The notes under the pieces were generated by a model. It saw only the letters and a list, made by a program, of their open reading frames with translations. It did not search any database and was not told where the DNA came from. A stretch of DNA of 64,000 nt from Gemmatimonadota bacterium (GTDB lineage: Bacteria; Gemmatimonadota; Gemmatimonadetes; Longimicrobiales; Gaopeijiaceae), in assembly GCA_028873845.1 (NCBI GenBank), contig JAPPNO010000073.1:62001-126000 (forward strand), given 5' to 3'. Position numbers and translations under genes: made by a program. Numbering within the stretch: position 1 is the stretch's first letter; each line of letters starts with the position of its first letter. Shown piece after piece: positions 17,192 through 26,257 of the stretch.

Positions 17192-19428
17192 CGGCGCTCC
17201 ATCGCATCTTCGAGCCCCGCTCGATCGCGGTCGTGGGAGCCAGTGCGAACCCCACCAAGCGGGGCCACCAGATTCTTGGTGCCCTGGAGGAGTCCGCGTA
17301 CGCGGGGGCTGTCTACGCGGTCAACCGGGGCGGTGGGAGCATCCTGGGCCGGCCGGCGTACACTTCGGTGGACGAGCTCCCGGAGGCCGCCGACCTCGCG
17401 GTCCTCTGCACCCCGGCGGCGGCCGCTCCCGGCCTGGTGCGCAAGTGCGGCGAACGCGGGATAGGGGGCGTGGTGGTGCTGGCGGTTGGCTTCGGGGAGT
17501 CGGGAGAGGACGGCGCGCGGCTGGAGGGGCGGCTGCGGCAAGCGGGGCGCGAGTCCGGCGTCCGCATCATCGGGCCCAACACTTCGGGCCTGCTGAATCT
17601 CCCGCGCGGCGTCAACCTGATCGGGGCCCGGGGCGTGCGCCCGGGCCAAATCGCGCTGCTGGTCCAGTCGGGCAACATCGCCCTGGATCTCATGACACAG
17701 GTCACCGAGCGGTCGGGGATGGGCATCTCGATCTGCTGCGGGCTGGGCAACGAGGTCGATGTCGGTTTCGGCGAGGTGCTGGACTACCTGGGCGGCCACG
17801 ACGAGACGCGCGTCGTCATCGCACACATCGAGGGGTGCAGGGACACGCGGGCGCTCCTGCGCGCGGCCTCGGCGGTCACCCGGAAGAAGCCCGTCGTGGC
17901 GATCAAGTCGGGGCGGACCGCGGCCGGTGCCCACGCGGCGCTTTCACACACGGGCGCCGTGGCCGGCCCTTACGACCGCCTGAGCGCCGGGCTGGCGCAG
18001 GCCGGTGTGGTCGAGGTGCGGCGCACCGACGAGCTGCTGCCCGTCGCCGAGGCGCTGGCGTCGCAACCGGGCGGGTCGTTTGGGACCGCCGTCACGATTC
18101 TGTCGGATGGGGGTGGGCAGAGTACGCTGGCGGTCGATGCGTTGCACGAAATGGGCGTGCCGCTGGCGGAACTCGCGCCGCAGACGTCGGCTCGGCTGAG
18201 GAAGCTGCTCGGACCCGCCGCAGCAGTCCGCACACCGGTGGACATCGCGGGTGCCGCCGACGCCGACCCGGGAGCCTTCGCACCGGCGCTCGAAGTGCTG
18301 GCCGCCGACCCGGGGGTGGGCGTCGTCCTGTTGGTTGGGCTCTTCGGCGGCTACGCGATTCGCTTTTCGGCCGGACTCGCGGACGCGGAGAGCGAGGCGG
18401 CCCGGTCGATGACGAAGACGATGCGCGGGCTCGGCAAGGGGCTGGTGGTCCACTCCCAGTATGCGTCGCACGAGAGCGCCGCGCTGGACGCGTTCCGCGA
18501 GGCGCACGTGCCGGTGATCGAGTCGCTGGACGTGGCGTGCCGGGCGGTGGCCGAGGTGCACCGGCGCGGGGTGAGCCTGGTGCGTTCGCGTTGGTGGCGT
18601 CCCGGGCACGAGCAGGCGCGCATCACCACATCACCGCATCACGTCATCAGAGCCGCACGAGGGGAGGGCGGGACAGTCCTTGACGAGATGGAGGTGCGCG
18701 CCGAGGCGAGACGGGTGCTCGCGGAGATGGACGCGCGCGCCGAGGCGAGGGGGGTGCTTGACGAGATCGAGGCGCGCGCGCTCCTGGGCGACGCGGGACT
18801 GGTTTTCGAGCGCGCCGAGGTGGTGCGTTCGGCGGGGGAGGCGGCTGCGGCTGTTGCCAGGGCCGGCTGCCCGGTCGCGATCAAGCTCCTGTCGAAGCAC
18901 ATCAGCCACAAATCGGATGCCGGGGGCGTGGGGTTGGATGTGGGTAGCGCCGTTGAAGCCCGCGCGGCCTTCGAGCGCATCGCCGGAAACGCTGCTGCAT
19001 ACGCACGCGCCCACGGGTTCCCCGACGAGGACTACGCGGCGATCGTGTCACCCATGCTCGCACCACCGGTGGCCGAACTGCTGGCGGGTGCGTGCCGAGA
19101 TCCCCAACTCGGACCCGTGCTCACCATCGGTGCCGGGGGCGTCTGGGTCGAGGTGCTGCGTGATGTGGTGCACCGGGTGCTGCCGGTGGACGAGGGTGAG
19201 GTGGAGGCCGCGCTCGGGGAGCTGAGGGTGAGTGCGCTGCTGGCCGGGGCGCGAGGGGGGCAGGCCGTGCGGGTGGGGACGATCGTGAAGGCGGCGATGG
19301 CGGTGGCCGAGTGCGTGATGCGGTGGCCGGATGTGGCGGAGGTCGAGGTCAACCCGCTGTTCGTCTACGAGGACAGGGTGGTCCCGGTGGACGCGCGGGT
19401 GGTGCTGGGCTACGGGAACGGGACGTGA
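17170..19428 (+). CDS. ADP-forming acetyl/acyl-CoA synthetase, fused alpha-beta subunits
   Basis: This protein (about 750 residues) interconverts acyl-CoA plus ADP and phosphate with acid, CoA and ATP. The CoA-binding domain opens with HRIFEPRSIAVVGASANPTK. The ligase domain carries VQSGNIALDLM and the phospho-histidine region ALSHTGAVAG. The C-terminal ATP-grasp part includes AGCPVAIKLLSKHISHKSDA and ends with VEVNPLFVYE. ATG 17170 puts the CoA domain at a normal distance; a frame open from 17038 is also possible. A 39-bp in-frame tandem repeat lies in the linker at 18679-18783. The adjacent thiolase and dehydrogenase suggest acid or ketone catabolism. Confidence 0.85.
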   Translation: MSTVDDISALHRIFEPRSIAVVGASANPTKRGHQILGALEESAYAGAVYAVNRGGGSILGRPAYTSVDELPEAADLAVLCTPAAAAPGLVRKCGERGIGGVVVLAVGFGESGEDGARLEGRLRQAGRESGVRIIGPNTSGLLNLPRGVNLIGARGVRPGQIALLVQSGNIALDLMTQVTERSGMGISICCGLGNEVDVGFGEVLDYLGGHDETRVVIAHIEGCRDTRALLRAASAVTRKKPVVAIKSGRTAAGAHAALSHTGAVAGPYDRLSAGLAQAGVVEVRRTDELLPVAEALASQPGGSFGTAVTILSDGGGQSTLAVDALHEMGVPLAELAPQTSARLRKLLGPAAAVRTPVDIAGAADADPGAFAPALEVLAADPGVGVVLLVGLFGGYAIRFSAGLADAESEAARSMTKTMRGLGKGLVVHSQYASHESAALDAFREAHVPVIESLDVACRAVAEVHRRGVSLVRSRWWRPGHEQARITTSPHHVIRAARGEGGTVLDEMEVRAEARRVLAEMDARAEARGVLDEIEARALLGDAGLVFERAEVVRSAGEAAAAVARAGCPVAIKLLSKHISHKSDAGGVGLDVGSAVEARAAFERIAGNAAAYARAHGFPDEDYAAIVSPMLAPPVAELLAGACRDPQLGPVLTIGAGGVWVEVLRDVVHRVLPVDEGEVEAALGELRVSALLAGARGGQAVRVGTIVKAAMAVAECVMRWPDVAEVEVNPLFVYEDRVVPVDARVVLGYGNGT
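18679..18783 (+). repeat. 39-bp in-frame tandem repeat inside the acyl-CoA synthetase gene
   Basis: Units at 18679-18717 and 18718-18756 and a partial third from 18757 encode LDEMEVRAEARRV, LAEMDARAEARGV and LDEIEARA. They lengthen the charged helical linker between the CoA-ligase part and the ATP-grasp domain. The repeat keeps the reading frame. Confidence 0.7.
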
Positions 19429-19452
19429 TGCAGGTCAGACCCACCACCGGCC

Positions 19453-20703
19453 TCAGGGCTGCAGCACCACCTTCACCGCCTTGCTGCGACGATGGTTGTA
19501 AGCGGCCCGCAGCGCATCGCGGTACTGGGCCAGCTTGAAGACGTGGGTGACCACGTCGCGCAGTGCGCGCGGGTCGGCGGCCATCCGTTCCAGCGTCAGG
19601 TCGAAGGTGTGACAGGATCGTCCGTCCCAGGTCTCTGCGCCGTACCCCACATATCCCTCGACCCGTAACTCCTTCGCCCACAGGAAGGTCAGGTCCAGTT
19701 TGCGCATCTGTCCGGCGCATCCGAGCATCACGATGCGGCCACGCGCGGCACCATACCGCAGCGCCTGGTCCACGCTTGACCGGCTGCCCACGCAGTCGAA
19801 GATCGTGTCGAAGCCCCCTCCCGCGAACACCTCGTCGCCGATGACCGGCATGTACGCGCGCGCGCCGGTATCCACCAGCGCCTGGCGTGCGTCGTCGCCG
19901 GGCGTGATCGTGTCGTCGGCGCCGAGCGCGCGGGCCAGCGCGACCTCGTGGGGACGCTTGGCCTGTGCGACGAGGTTGCCGGCGTAGCCCAGCGTACGCA
20001 GGGCCCAGATGGTTGCGAAGGCGATCGTTCCGCTGCCGATGACCAGAATGGGCCCGGGGGACCGCAAGGCCCCACTCCGCAACACGCCGTGCATGCCGAT
20101 GGAAAGCGGTTCCGCCAGCACGGCGATCCGGTCGGGAATGGAATCGGAAACCGGGAAGACCTGGCGCCGGTGCGCGATCATCTGTTCGCCCCAGCCGCCG
20201 GGCAGGTCCCGGTGATAGCCGATGGTCAGGCCGCGGGCCAATCCCCCCTCCCCCACCACCAGGGGTCCCTCTTCACCCGACATCTCGCAGGTGGAGTGAT
20301 TGCCGCCCGCGCACGAGGGGCACCACGACTGCGCTCCCCAGCCCCGGGCCTCACAATGGAGCATCGGGTCGACCACGACCCGCTGGCCCGGCTGCACATG
20401 CGTCACGCCGGAGCCCACCTCCACCACGCGCCCCAGAATCTCGTGGCCCAGCACCGCGGGGAACGATCCGAACGGCTCCATGGCCGGACTGGACCGGTAG
20501 GAGATGTTGCCCAGGTCGCTCCCGCAGATGCCGCAGAGCAGGACTTCGACGCGGACCCAGTCGCCACCGGGGATCACCGGCGCCGGCCGGTCCACCATGC
20601 CCAGCGTGGACGGGCGGCCGTACACGCACGCGGCGCTGACGCGCCCCAGGGTCCGGCTGAGGATGAAGCCCGGGATGGTCACGTTGAACTGGACGGCTTT
20701 CAT
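19453..20703 (-). CDS. zinc-dependent alcohol dehydrogenase (MDR family)
   Basis: This 416-residue oxidoreductase begins with ATG 20703 after AAGGACTC. The zinc-binding GroES-like half shows CGICGSD and AVLGHEILG, and a structural-zinc-like cluster CPSCAGGNHSTC. The NAD(P) Rossmann half has VIGSGTIAFATIWALRTLGY. The protein is longer than typical members because of an N-terminal extension (FNVTIPGFILSRTLGRV) and an insert around the second cysteine cluster. It likely oxidises an alcohol linked to the neighbouring acyl-CoA and thiolase enzymes; the substrate cannot be read from sequence. It is convergent with the synthetase gene and divergent from the thiolase gene. Confidence 0.85.
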   Translation of the reverse strand: MKAVQFNVTIPGFILSRTLGRVSAACVYGRPSTLGMVDRPAPVIPGGDWVRVEVLLCGICGSDLGNISYRSSPAMEPFGSFPAVLGHEILGRVVEVGSGVTHVQPGQRVVVDPMLHCEARGWGAQSWCPSCAGGNHSTCEMSGEEGPLVVGEGGLARGLTIGYHRDLPGGWGEQMIAHRRQVFPVSDSIPDRIAVLAEPLSIGMHGVLRSGALRSPGPILVIGSGTIAFATIWALRTLGYAGNLVAQAKRPHEVALARALGADDTITPGDDARQALVDTGARAYMPVIGDEVFAGGGFDTIFDCVGSRSSVDQALRYGAARGRIVMLGCAGQMRKLDLTFLWAKELRVEGYVGYGAETWDGRSCHTFDLTLERMAADPRALRDVVTHVFKLAQYRDALRAAYNHRRSKAVKVVLQP

Positions 20704-20920
20704 GAGTCCTTCCGCGGCGTGCGGTGACAGGCGAGTTGGCGACGGGTTCGTTGCATCCGGCTGACGCGTGGGACCGCATGCTGTCGGCGTGCAGTGGCGC
20801 GGCCGCCAGGATGCGTCGATGGGGCGAACGTGGTAAAGTGGCGTTGTTGGCGACGCCGGGGAAGCAGCTGCTCCGCCACCAGCTCCCCCTGACAAGCTCC
20901 CACCCAGCCGAGGTCACCGC

Positions 20921-22195
20921 ATGAAGACTGCCGTCATCGACGGGTGCCGCACGCCCTTCGTGAAGTCGGGCACGCACTTCGCGCGCCTCACCGCGATCGA
21001 CCTGGGGCGCCACGCGGTCGCCGAACTGCTCGCCCGCGCGCAGGTCCCGCCCGACGTCGTCGACCACCTCGTCTACGGCACCGTCGTCCACGACCCGCAG
21101 GCACCCAACATCGCCCGCGAAGTGGGGCTGTCGACCCTTCCGAAGGACGTTCCCGCGGTGACGGTCTCCCGCGCCTGCTCATCCGCCAACCAGGCCATCT
21201 CGGACGGCGTGAACCTCATCGAGGCCGGGTACGCCGACGCGGTGGTCGCGGGCGGAGCCGAGTGCCTGTCCCGGATCCCGATCCTCGTCTCGGACCGGCT
21301 GTCGCGCACGCTGGTGACCGCATCGCGCGCCAGGACGCTGGGGGCGCGACTCAGGACCTTCGCGCGGACCCGTCCCCGGGACCTGATCCCCGTAGCGCCC
21401 GCAATTGCCGAGTACTCGACGGGCGAGACCATGGGCCAGGCGGCCGAGCGGATGGCAAAGGAGAACGGCATCGGGCGCGAGGACCAGGACCGTTGGGCGC
21501 TGGGGTCGCACATGAAGGCGCACGCGGGCACCGAGGACGGCCGGCTTACCGCCGAAATCGCCCCCTTCTACGTGCCGCCCCGCTACGAGAACACGGTGAC
21601 CCGTGACAACGGAATCCGGTCCGACACCTCGCTGGAAGCCCTGTCCGGTCTCCGGCCCGTCTTCGACCGCCGGTTCGGCTCCGTCACCGCGGGAAACGCC
21701 TCGCCCCTTACCGACGGCGCGTCCGCGGTGCTCCTCATGTCCCCCGATCGGGCACACGGCCTCGGCCTCGAACCGCTCGGGTACGTGCGCAGCTACGCCT
21801 TCACCGCGCTCGATCCGGGCGCCCAGCTGCTGCAGGGGCCCGCGTTCGCGGCACCGCTCGCGCTCGACCGGGCCGGCATCACCATGGCCGACATCGACCT
21901 GCTCGAAATGCACGAGGCCTTCGCGGCGCAGGTGTTGTCCAACCTTCAGGCGTGGGATTCGGAGAAGTTCGCTCGCGAGGAGCTGGGACGCACGGGAAAG
22001 GTGGGGCATCCCGACCCCGAGAAGATCAACGTGATGGGCGGCTCGATCGCGATCGGGCATCCGTTCGGCGCGACCGGGGGGCGGCTCACAATCACGCTGC
22101 TGAACGAACTCCGCCGGCGTGACGGCCAGTTCGGGCTGGTGACGGTGTGTGCTGCGGGTGGGCTGGGGTTCGCGATGGTGCTGGAGCGGGGGTAG
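20921..22195 (+). CDS. acetyl-CoA C-acyltransferase (thiolase), FadI-like
   Basis: This 424-residue thiolase cleaves 3-ketoacyl-CoA with CoA to give acetyl-CoA and a shortened acyl-CoA. The nucleophile is C86 in VSRACSSANQAI, and the acid/base residues lie in GGSIAIGHPFGATGGR and VCAAGGLGFA. Length and the inserted region after residue 130 are closer to FadI, the trifunctional-complex type, than to short biosynthetic thiolases. The ATG at 20921 opens the normal MKTAVIDGCRTPF. No FadJ-like partner is in the window. It shares an intergenic region with the divergent dehydrogenase. Confidence 0.88.
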   Translation: MKTAVIDGCRTPFVKSGTHFARLTAIDLGRHAVAELLARAQVPPDVVDHLVYGTVVHDPQAPNIAREVGLSTLPKDVPAVTVSRACSSANQAISDGVNLIEAGYADAVVAGGAECLSRIPILVSDRLSRTLVTASRARTLGARLRTFARTRPRDLIPVAPAIAEYSTGETMGQAAERMAKENGIGREDQDRWALGSHMKAHAGTEDGRLTAEIAPFYVPPRYENTVTRDNGIRSDTSLEALSGLRPVFDRRFGSVTAGNASPLTDGASAVLLMSPDRAHGLGLEPLGYVRSYAFTALDPGAQLLQGPAFAAPLALDRAGITMADIDLLEMHEAFAAQVLSNLQAWDSEKFAREELGRTGKVGHPDPEKINVMGGSIAIGHPFGATGGRLTITLLNELRRRDGQFGLVTVCAAGGLGFAMVLERG

Positions 22196-22219
22196 GGGCT
22201 GGCGAAGCCGCGCCTAACG

Positions 22220-23437
22220 CTAGCCTGAACCCGGGCGAACGATGTCCAGGCGCACGACGTAGCCTACGTCCAGTTCATCGTCGTCGGTCGCGTAGATCGC
22301 CTTATCGGTGATCGACCTGATCCACATCCCTTCAACGCCGGGCGGAAGCTCCGGCTGCCCCAGGTACCTTCCCTCCCGGTCGAACACATCGAATGCCACT
22401 CCGCCGGGTCCGGTTTTTCGCAACCAGAGGGTGCCGTCGCCCGATATCCGGAATCCCCTCTCGAAGGGCGGGTACAGCCGGGGAACATCATCCACGCTGA
22501 AGCGCGGAGTAATCCGGCTGGCTCCCTCGACGTACCTTTCGAGTGGTTCGAGGGCGGCGGCGCGGACGGAATCGGGGATCGCGGCAGGCTCGTAGTGGCG
22601 CCGGATCGTCAGGAGCGTATCGCCCTCCGTGCTCATCCGGATGATATCGTAGCTGCTCTCGCCGCAGTGTCCGCAGACCAGCCACCAATCGGTCCCCCGA
22701 CCGCGTGCAAACCAGGTTGACCGGGCATAAGGCAGGAATTGATCGATCCGGCCGTTGGGGTACTCGAACACGATCAACTGCCTCTCCGGGAGTTCCATCT
22801 CCGGCGGTTCGACCACACCGGCAGGACTGAGCAGCCCTTCGGAATTGAAGCGGAAGGCCCTGGTGAAGGACCGCTCACTGTCCCGGTCGTATTCCGACAG
22901 GAGAAAGCGTCCGTCCTCCGTCCACCCACTGAATCCGCCGCGCGTCATCGACACGCCCCGGTGCCCGCCGATCCTGGTACCCGTCGTGTCGAAGATCTCA
23001 AAGCGACCGAGTTGGATGTCCTCAACCCAGATCTCTCCGTTTGGGGCCCTGTGTGCCTGGCCGATGGACCCGAATTCGCCCGGGCCCTCGCCCGACCGTC
23101 CGACAGTACGCACGAATTCGCCGACCGCATCGAACACCCGGATCTCGTTTGCCAGGCGGTCCACGATCCAGAGGCTGCCGGCTTCGGTCACCACAACCGA
23201 TCCGACGCTACCAAAACTCTCCGGCCCATCCCCCGACATGGTTCCGATCCGCAATCCTTCCACCACCCGCCACCGCTCTTCCGGGTTCGCGTCCCACAGC
23301 CCCCTTGCCGGATTCGTCACGAGAACGGAGCCGTTCGCAAGTGTGTCGAAGGATGGGCCCGCGGAGGCAGGCGGCGCGGCGTCGCCAGCGCAGGCACCCA
23401 GCCAGAGGGCGGGTATGACGGTGAGGAAGCCTTTCAT
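22220..23437 (-). CDS. 6-bladed beta-propeller lipoprotein
   Basis: This 405-residue exported protein has a short signal ending in a lipobox (ALWLGAC) after ATG 23437. The body is made of repeated strand blocks such as GSLWIVDRLANEIRVFDAVG, with the family signature VGRSGEGPGEFGS near residue 120. Proteins of this type are NHL-like propellers of unknown ligand, abundant in Gemmatimonadota. It is one of four paralogs in the window and the only one outside the 35.7-42.8 kb cluster. A CGHC pair in the middle could form a disulfide. Confidence 0.8.
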   Translation of the reverse strand: MKGFLTVIPALWLGACAGDAAPPASAGPSFDTLANGSVLVTNPARGLWDANPEERWRVVEGLRIGTMSGDGPESFGSVGSVVVTEAGSLWIVDRLANEIRVFDAVGEFVRTVGRSGEGPGEFGSIGQAHRAPNGEIWVEDIQLGRFEIFDTTGTRIGGHRGVSMTRGGFSGWTEDGRFLLSEYDRDSERSFTRAFRFNSEGLLSPAGVVEPPEMELPERQLIVFEYPNGRIDQFLPYARSTWFARGRGTDWWLVCGHCGESSYDIIRMSTEGDTLLTIRRHYEPAAIPDSVRAAALEPLERYVEGASRITPRFSVDDVPRLYPPFERGFRISGDGTLWLRKTGPGGVAFDVFDREGRYLGQPELPPGVEGMWIRSITDKAIYATDDDELDVGYVVRLDIVRPGSG

Positions 23438-23498
23438 TGTTGGGTATCCGTATTGCATCGAGCACATCGGCATCGGTGCTGCCCTTCCGAGGGGGCGC

Positions 23499-24056
23499 CT
23501 ACCCGCCCGCCCCCGCCGTCCGCATCGCCGCCTGAATCGCTCCTGCCAACCTCTGCGGATGCTGCGACCCCACGTAGATCTGCTTCCCGCCACTCAGCGT
23601 GATCGCCGCCGCCTGGTTCCCCCGGATCGTCCAGGCGGTTCGACCGGGCCGCCACCTGATTCCCCAGCCGCCGAATTCGATGAGCGGGCGGAAGGTCAGG
23701 CCGCGCACCGATTCGATGTCGGAGAAGGAGATGCGCTTGCGGACGAGGTTGACCGGGCCGAACGCGATGAAGATGTGATCGGCGCGCACCTCAACGTCCA
23801 GGCGAATGAACATCGCGGTCAGGGACACGACAAGCAGCATCCCCACACCGATGCCGGCCAGCGTGAGCACCATCGACCCGGGCAGCGCTTCTCCGTACCG
23901 GCCGGCAATCTCCACCGCTTCCATCGTGGAAGTGACTGTCCCGATCACGGCCGCGAGGCATGCGCCCCAGATGAGCGCGATCACCCACAGCGGCGCCCAC
24001 GTCTCTTCGCGATAGTGCACGGGGTTGTCACCCATTCCGCCACTGCGGTTCGTCAT
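23499..24056 (-). CDS. membrane protein with PH-like domain
   Basis: This 185-residue protein has two membrane helices (about residues 23-43 and 62-85). After them comes a beta-rich domain with HIFIAFGPVNLVRKRISFSD, GGWGIRWRPGRTAWTIRG and a final helix, the pattern of bacterial PH-like domains. ATG 24056 follows GGAGG and overlaps the region of the upstream stop codon (TGAGATG), so it is coupled to the FAD-subunit gene. Its role in that operon is unknown. Confidence 0.7.
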   Translation of the reverse strand: MTNRSGGMGDNPVHYREETWAPLWVIALIWGACLAAVIGTVTSTMEAVEIAGRYGEALPGSMVLTLAGIGVGMLLVVSLTAMFIRLDVEVRADHIFIAFGPVNLVRKRISFSDIESVRGLTFRPLIEFGGWGIRWRPGRTAWTIRGNQAAAITLSGGKQIYVGSQHPQRLAGAIQAAMRTAGAGG

Positions 24057-24057
24057 C

Positions 24058-25113
24058 TCAGCCTCCGGCCAGTTCCTCGAGCGCACGCCGCACCTGGACG
24101 GGAACCATCGCCCGGCGCCACTTGGTATCCACGATAACGTTGTCGAGGGGGCGGCACTGCGCCCGCGCCCGCTCCGCCAGCGCCTCGATCACCCGCGGGC
24201 CGAGCCGCTCGCCCAGCGCGATTTCGTCCCAGCCGGCCAGCACCCGAGGCCTGGCGCCGAGCGCCGAGACCACACCGGTGAGCCCGGCCACGGTCCCGTC
24301 CTGCTCGAAGTCGCCCACCACCGCCACGGACAGCAGCGGAAAGTCGATCGAGTTGCGTTGGCGCAGCTTGCGGTAGGCGCTCCGGCGGTGGGGCCCGTGC
24401 CCGTTTGAATGCGGCCCCATCAAGGGAATACGTATCTCGGTGAGGATTTCGTCACCTTTTCGCCGCGTATTCCAGATGCCGTCGGTCACGAAGAAATCGG
24501 CGGCGGGAATCTCGCGGGTTCCATCCGGGCCGGCGAGTGTCAGCGTGGCGTCGAGCGCGATCAGGTTCGGCGGCGTATCGGCGGAATGGGCGGCCACGCA
24601 CTTCTTCCCGACCCTGGTGACGTGGCAGACCGTCCCGTCCTTCTTGAGGCAGTATCCGAGCGCGTCCCGCCAGAACTCGGTCTGGTTGTAGTAGGTGCAG
24701 CGGGTGTCGAGGCAGACGTTGCCCCCGATCGTGCCCATGTTGCGCAGCTGCGGACCGGCGACGAGACCGGCGGCCTCGGCGAGCCCGGCGCAGTGGCGGC
24801 GAACCAGCGGGTGACTGGAAACGTCGGAGAGAGTCTCAAGGGCACCGATGCGCAGAAAGAGGCCATCCGCGCGCGGGGCTCGGCCGTTGTCCGTGGAGGG
24901 ACCCGCGCCATTCACCGTACCGATCCCGCGCATGGCCGCGATACGGTTGAGCGACACCACGTGCGCCGGGGTGAAGAGCCGGTGCTTCATGTTGGGCATG
25001 AGATCGGTGCCGCCGGCGATGGGCATGGCGTCTTCCCCGAAACGGGCGAGCAGCGCAACGGCTTCGTCCACCGTGTCCGGGCGGTGGTAGCGGAAGGGGG
25101 GAAGTCGAAGCAT
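24058..25113 (-). CDS. molybdenum hydroxylase FAD subunit with [4Fe-4S] loop (4-hydroxybenzoyl-CoA reductase beta-like)
   Basis: This 351-residue protein is the FAD-binding subunit of a xanthine-oxidase-family enzyme, with IAGGTDLMPNMKH and NMGTIGGNVCLDTRC as the flavin-binding motifs. It also has an insert absent from ordinary xanthine dehydrogenases, with cysteines C139, C155, C163 and C172. Their 16/8/9 spacing equals that of the extra [4Fe-4S] ligands in 4-hydroxybenzoyl-CoA reductase beta subunit. It may therefore reduce an aromatic CoA ester, or belong to a wider group sharing this loop. The other two subunits are encoded upstream on the same strand, separated from it by a DUF1460 gene. 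Confidence 0.85.
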   Translation of the reverse strand: MLRLPPFRYHRPDTVDEAVALLARFGEDAMPIAGGTDLMPNMKHRLFTPAHVVSLNRIAAMRGIGTVNGAGPSTDNGRAPRADGLFLRIGALETLSDVSSHPLVRRHCAGLAEAAGLVAGPQLRNMGTIGGNVCLDTRCTYYNQTEFWRDALGYCLKKDGTVCHVTRVGKKCVAAHSADTPPNLIALDATLTLAGPDGTREIPAADFFVTDGIWNTRRKGDEILTEIRIPLMGPHSNGHGPHRRSAYRKLRQRNSIDFPLLSVAVVGDFEQDGTVAGLTGVVSALGARPRVLAGWDEIALGERLGPRVIEALAERARAQCRPLDNVIVDTKWRRAMVPVQVRRALEELAGG

Positions 25114-25114
25114 G

Positions 25115-26161
25115 TCAGGTCCCGGGGGGGAGCGGCCGCGCCACCATGATCCCGTCCTGGCCGCCGATCCGCGCGATCCGCTCGGCCAGCGATTCCTCGC
25201 TGATCCGGACGTGCGACCCCACGAGGGGGGCGTGCATCAGCCGCAGCGTGCCTTGACGCCAGAGGGCGATCCCGGTGTGCGCGATGTCCAGGCCCGGCAC
25301 CGTGCTGGTGGCGGCGATGATGTCGCCGTCGCGGATCCCGGCGGCGGCCGCGTCGATTGCGCCCGCCGGGATTTGGTAGCGGTCCACTTCTGCCAGCCGC
25401 GCCTCCATGTCGGCGATTTCGGCCAGGACATCGCGGTCGGCAAGTTGGCGGTATGCATCCGGGTGGGTGGACATGAAGTCGATGGGGGATGGGTCGGCCA
25501 CGCCGCCCAGCTCCCGCGAGATCGCGTCCACCAGCCCTGCGGCTTCGTTATCCGCGATCCATTCGCTGAAGTAGTGGAGACGGCTCGCGTAGCCGTCCAG
25601 TTCGCCGCCACGGTAGCGGATGCGGGTGAGTTCGTCCCGGTAGGCGGCCCGGAAGCGGTCGGGGTCATCGAGGGGGCCGGAGGGACGGGAGGCGGACTTG
25701 CCGGCGGCGGAAGCGGCGGGAGCGGCGGCAACGTCAATACCGTCGGCCATGTGCGCGGCGCCGGCGCGGGCAGACCACGCCAGGCGCGCCAGAACCAGCA
25801 CGTTTTCGACGAAGGTGACGCAGTCGAGCGCCTCCAGGTTGATGACCAGGCGCTCGGGCCCGTCCAGCTCCAGCGTGTGGGGCTGGTACGGCGTACCGGC
25901 GAAACGTTCGCCCAAACGCGCGAGGAGGTCGCCGAAACGGGGGAAGGTGGCGGGGGGCTGGGCGACCGCCCAGGCGAAGTGTTCCCGGGCGATCTCCCAG
26001 TCGCGGGCGGTGCCGGCGGCGGGCCGCTGGAGAGCACTGTCCTCAGCCGGCTGGGACGAATCGGCCCGGCCGCGTTCCCACAGGTTGTCGTAGGCCGCGT
26101 AGCAGACGAGCGCCAGCAACACGCCTGCCACAACCGCCCACCCCACCGGACGGGCCTTCAT
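25115..26161 (-). CDS. DUF1460 family N-acetylmuramoyl-L-alanine amidase-like protein
   Basis: This 348-residue protein has an N-terminal hydrophobic anchor or signal (residues 7-24) and a DUF1460 domain related to NlpC/P60 cysteine peptidases. C114 in LDCVTFVENVL is the likely nucleophile, with the histidine in DIAHTGIALW. Members are linked to peptidoglycan turnover. A low-complexity Ala/Ser insert follows residue 145. The gene sits inside the molybdenum hydroxylase operon, one base from the FAD-subunit gene, which is unexpected for a cell-wall enzyme. It may be only a passenger. Confidence 0.8.
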   Translation of the reverse strand: MKARPVGWAVVAGVLLALVCYAAYDNLWERGRADSSQPAEDSALQRPAAGTARDWEIAREHFAWAVAQPPATFPRFGDLLARLGERFAGTPYQPHTLELDGPERLVINLEALDCVTFVENVLVLARLAWSARAGAAHMADGIDVAAAPAASAAGKSASRPSGPLDDPDRFRAAYRDELTRIRYRGGELDGYASRLHYFSEWIADNEAAGLVDAISRELGGVADPSPIDFMSTHPDAYRQLADRDVLAEIADMEARLAEVDRYQIPAGAIDAAAAGIRDGDIIAATSTVPGLDIAHTGIALWRQGTLRLMHAPLVGSHVRISEESLAERIARIGGQDGIMVARPLPPGT

Positions 26162-26257
26162 GGCACTGCCCGGGAAGCCGGCGCGGGTTGAGCACGTCCG
26201 GGTCGATCGCGCCCGCGCAGCTTCCCGGTCCGGAACCGTCGGCTGCCGACTACCGTG

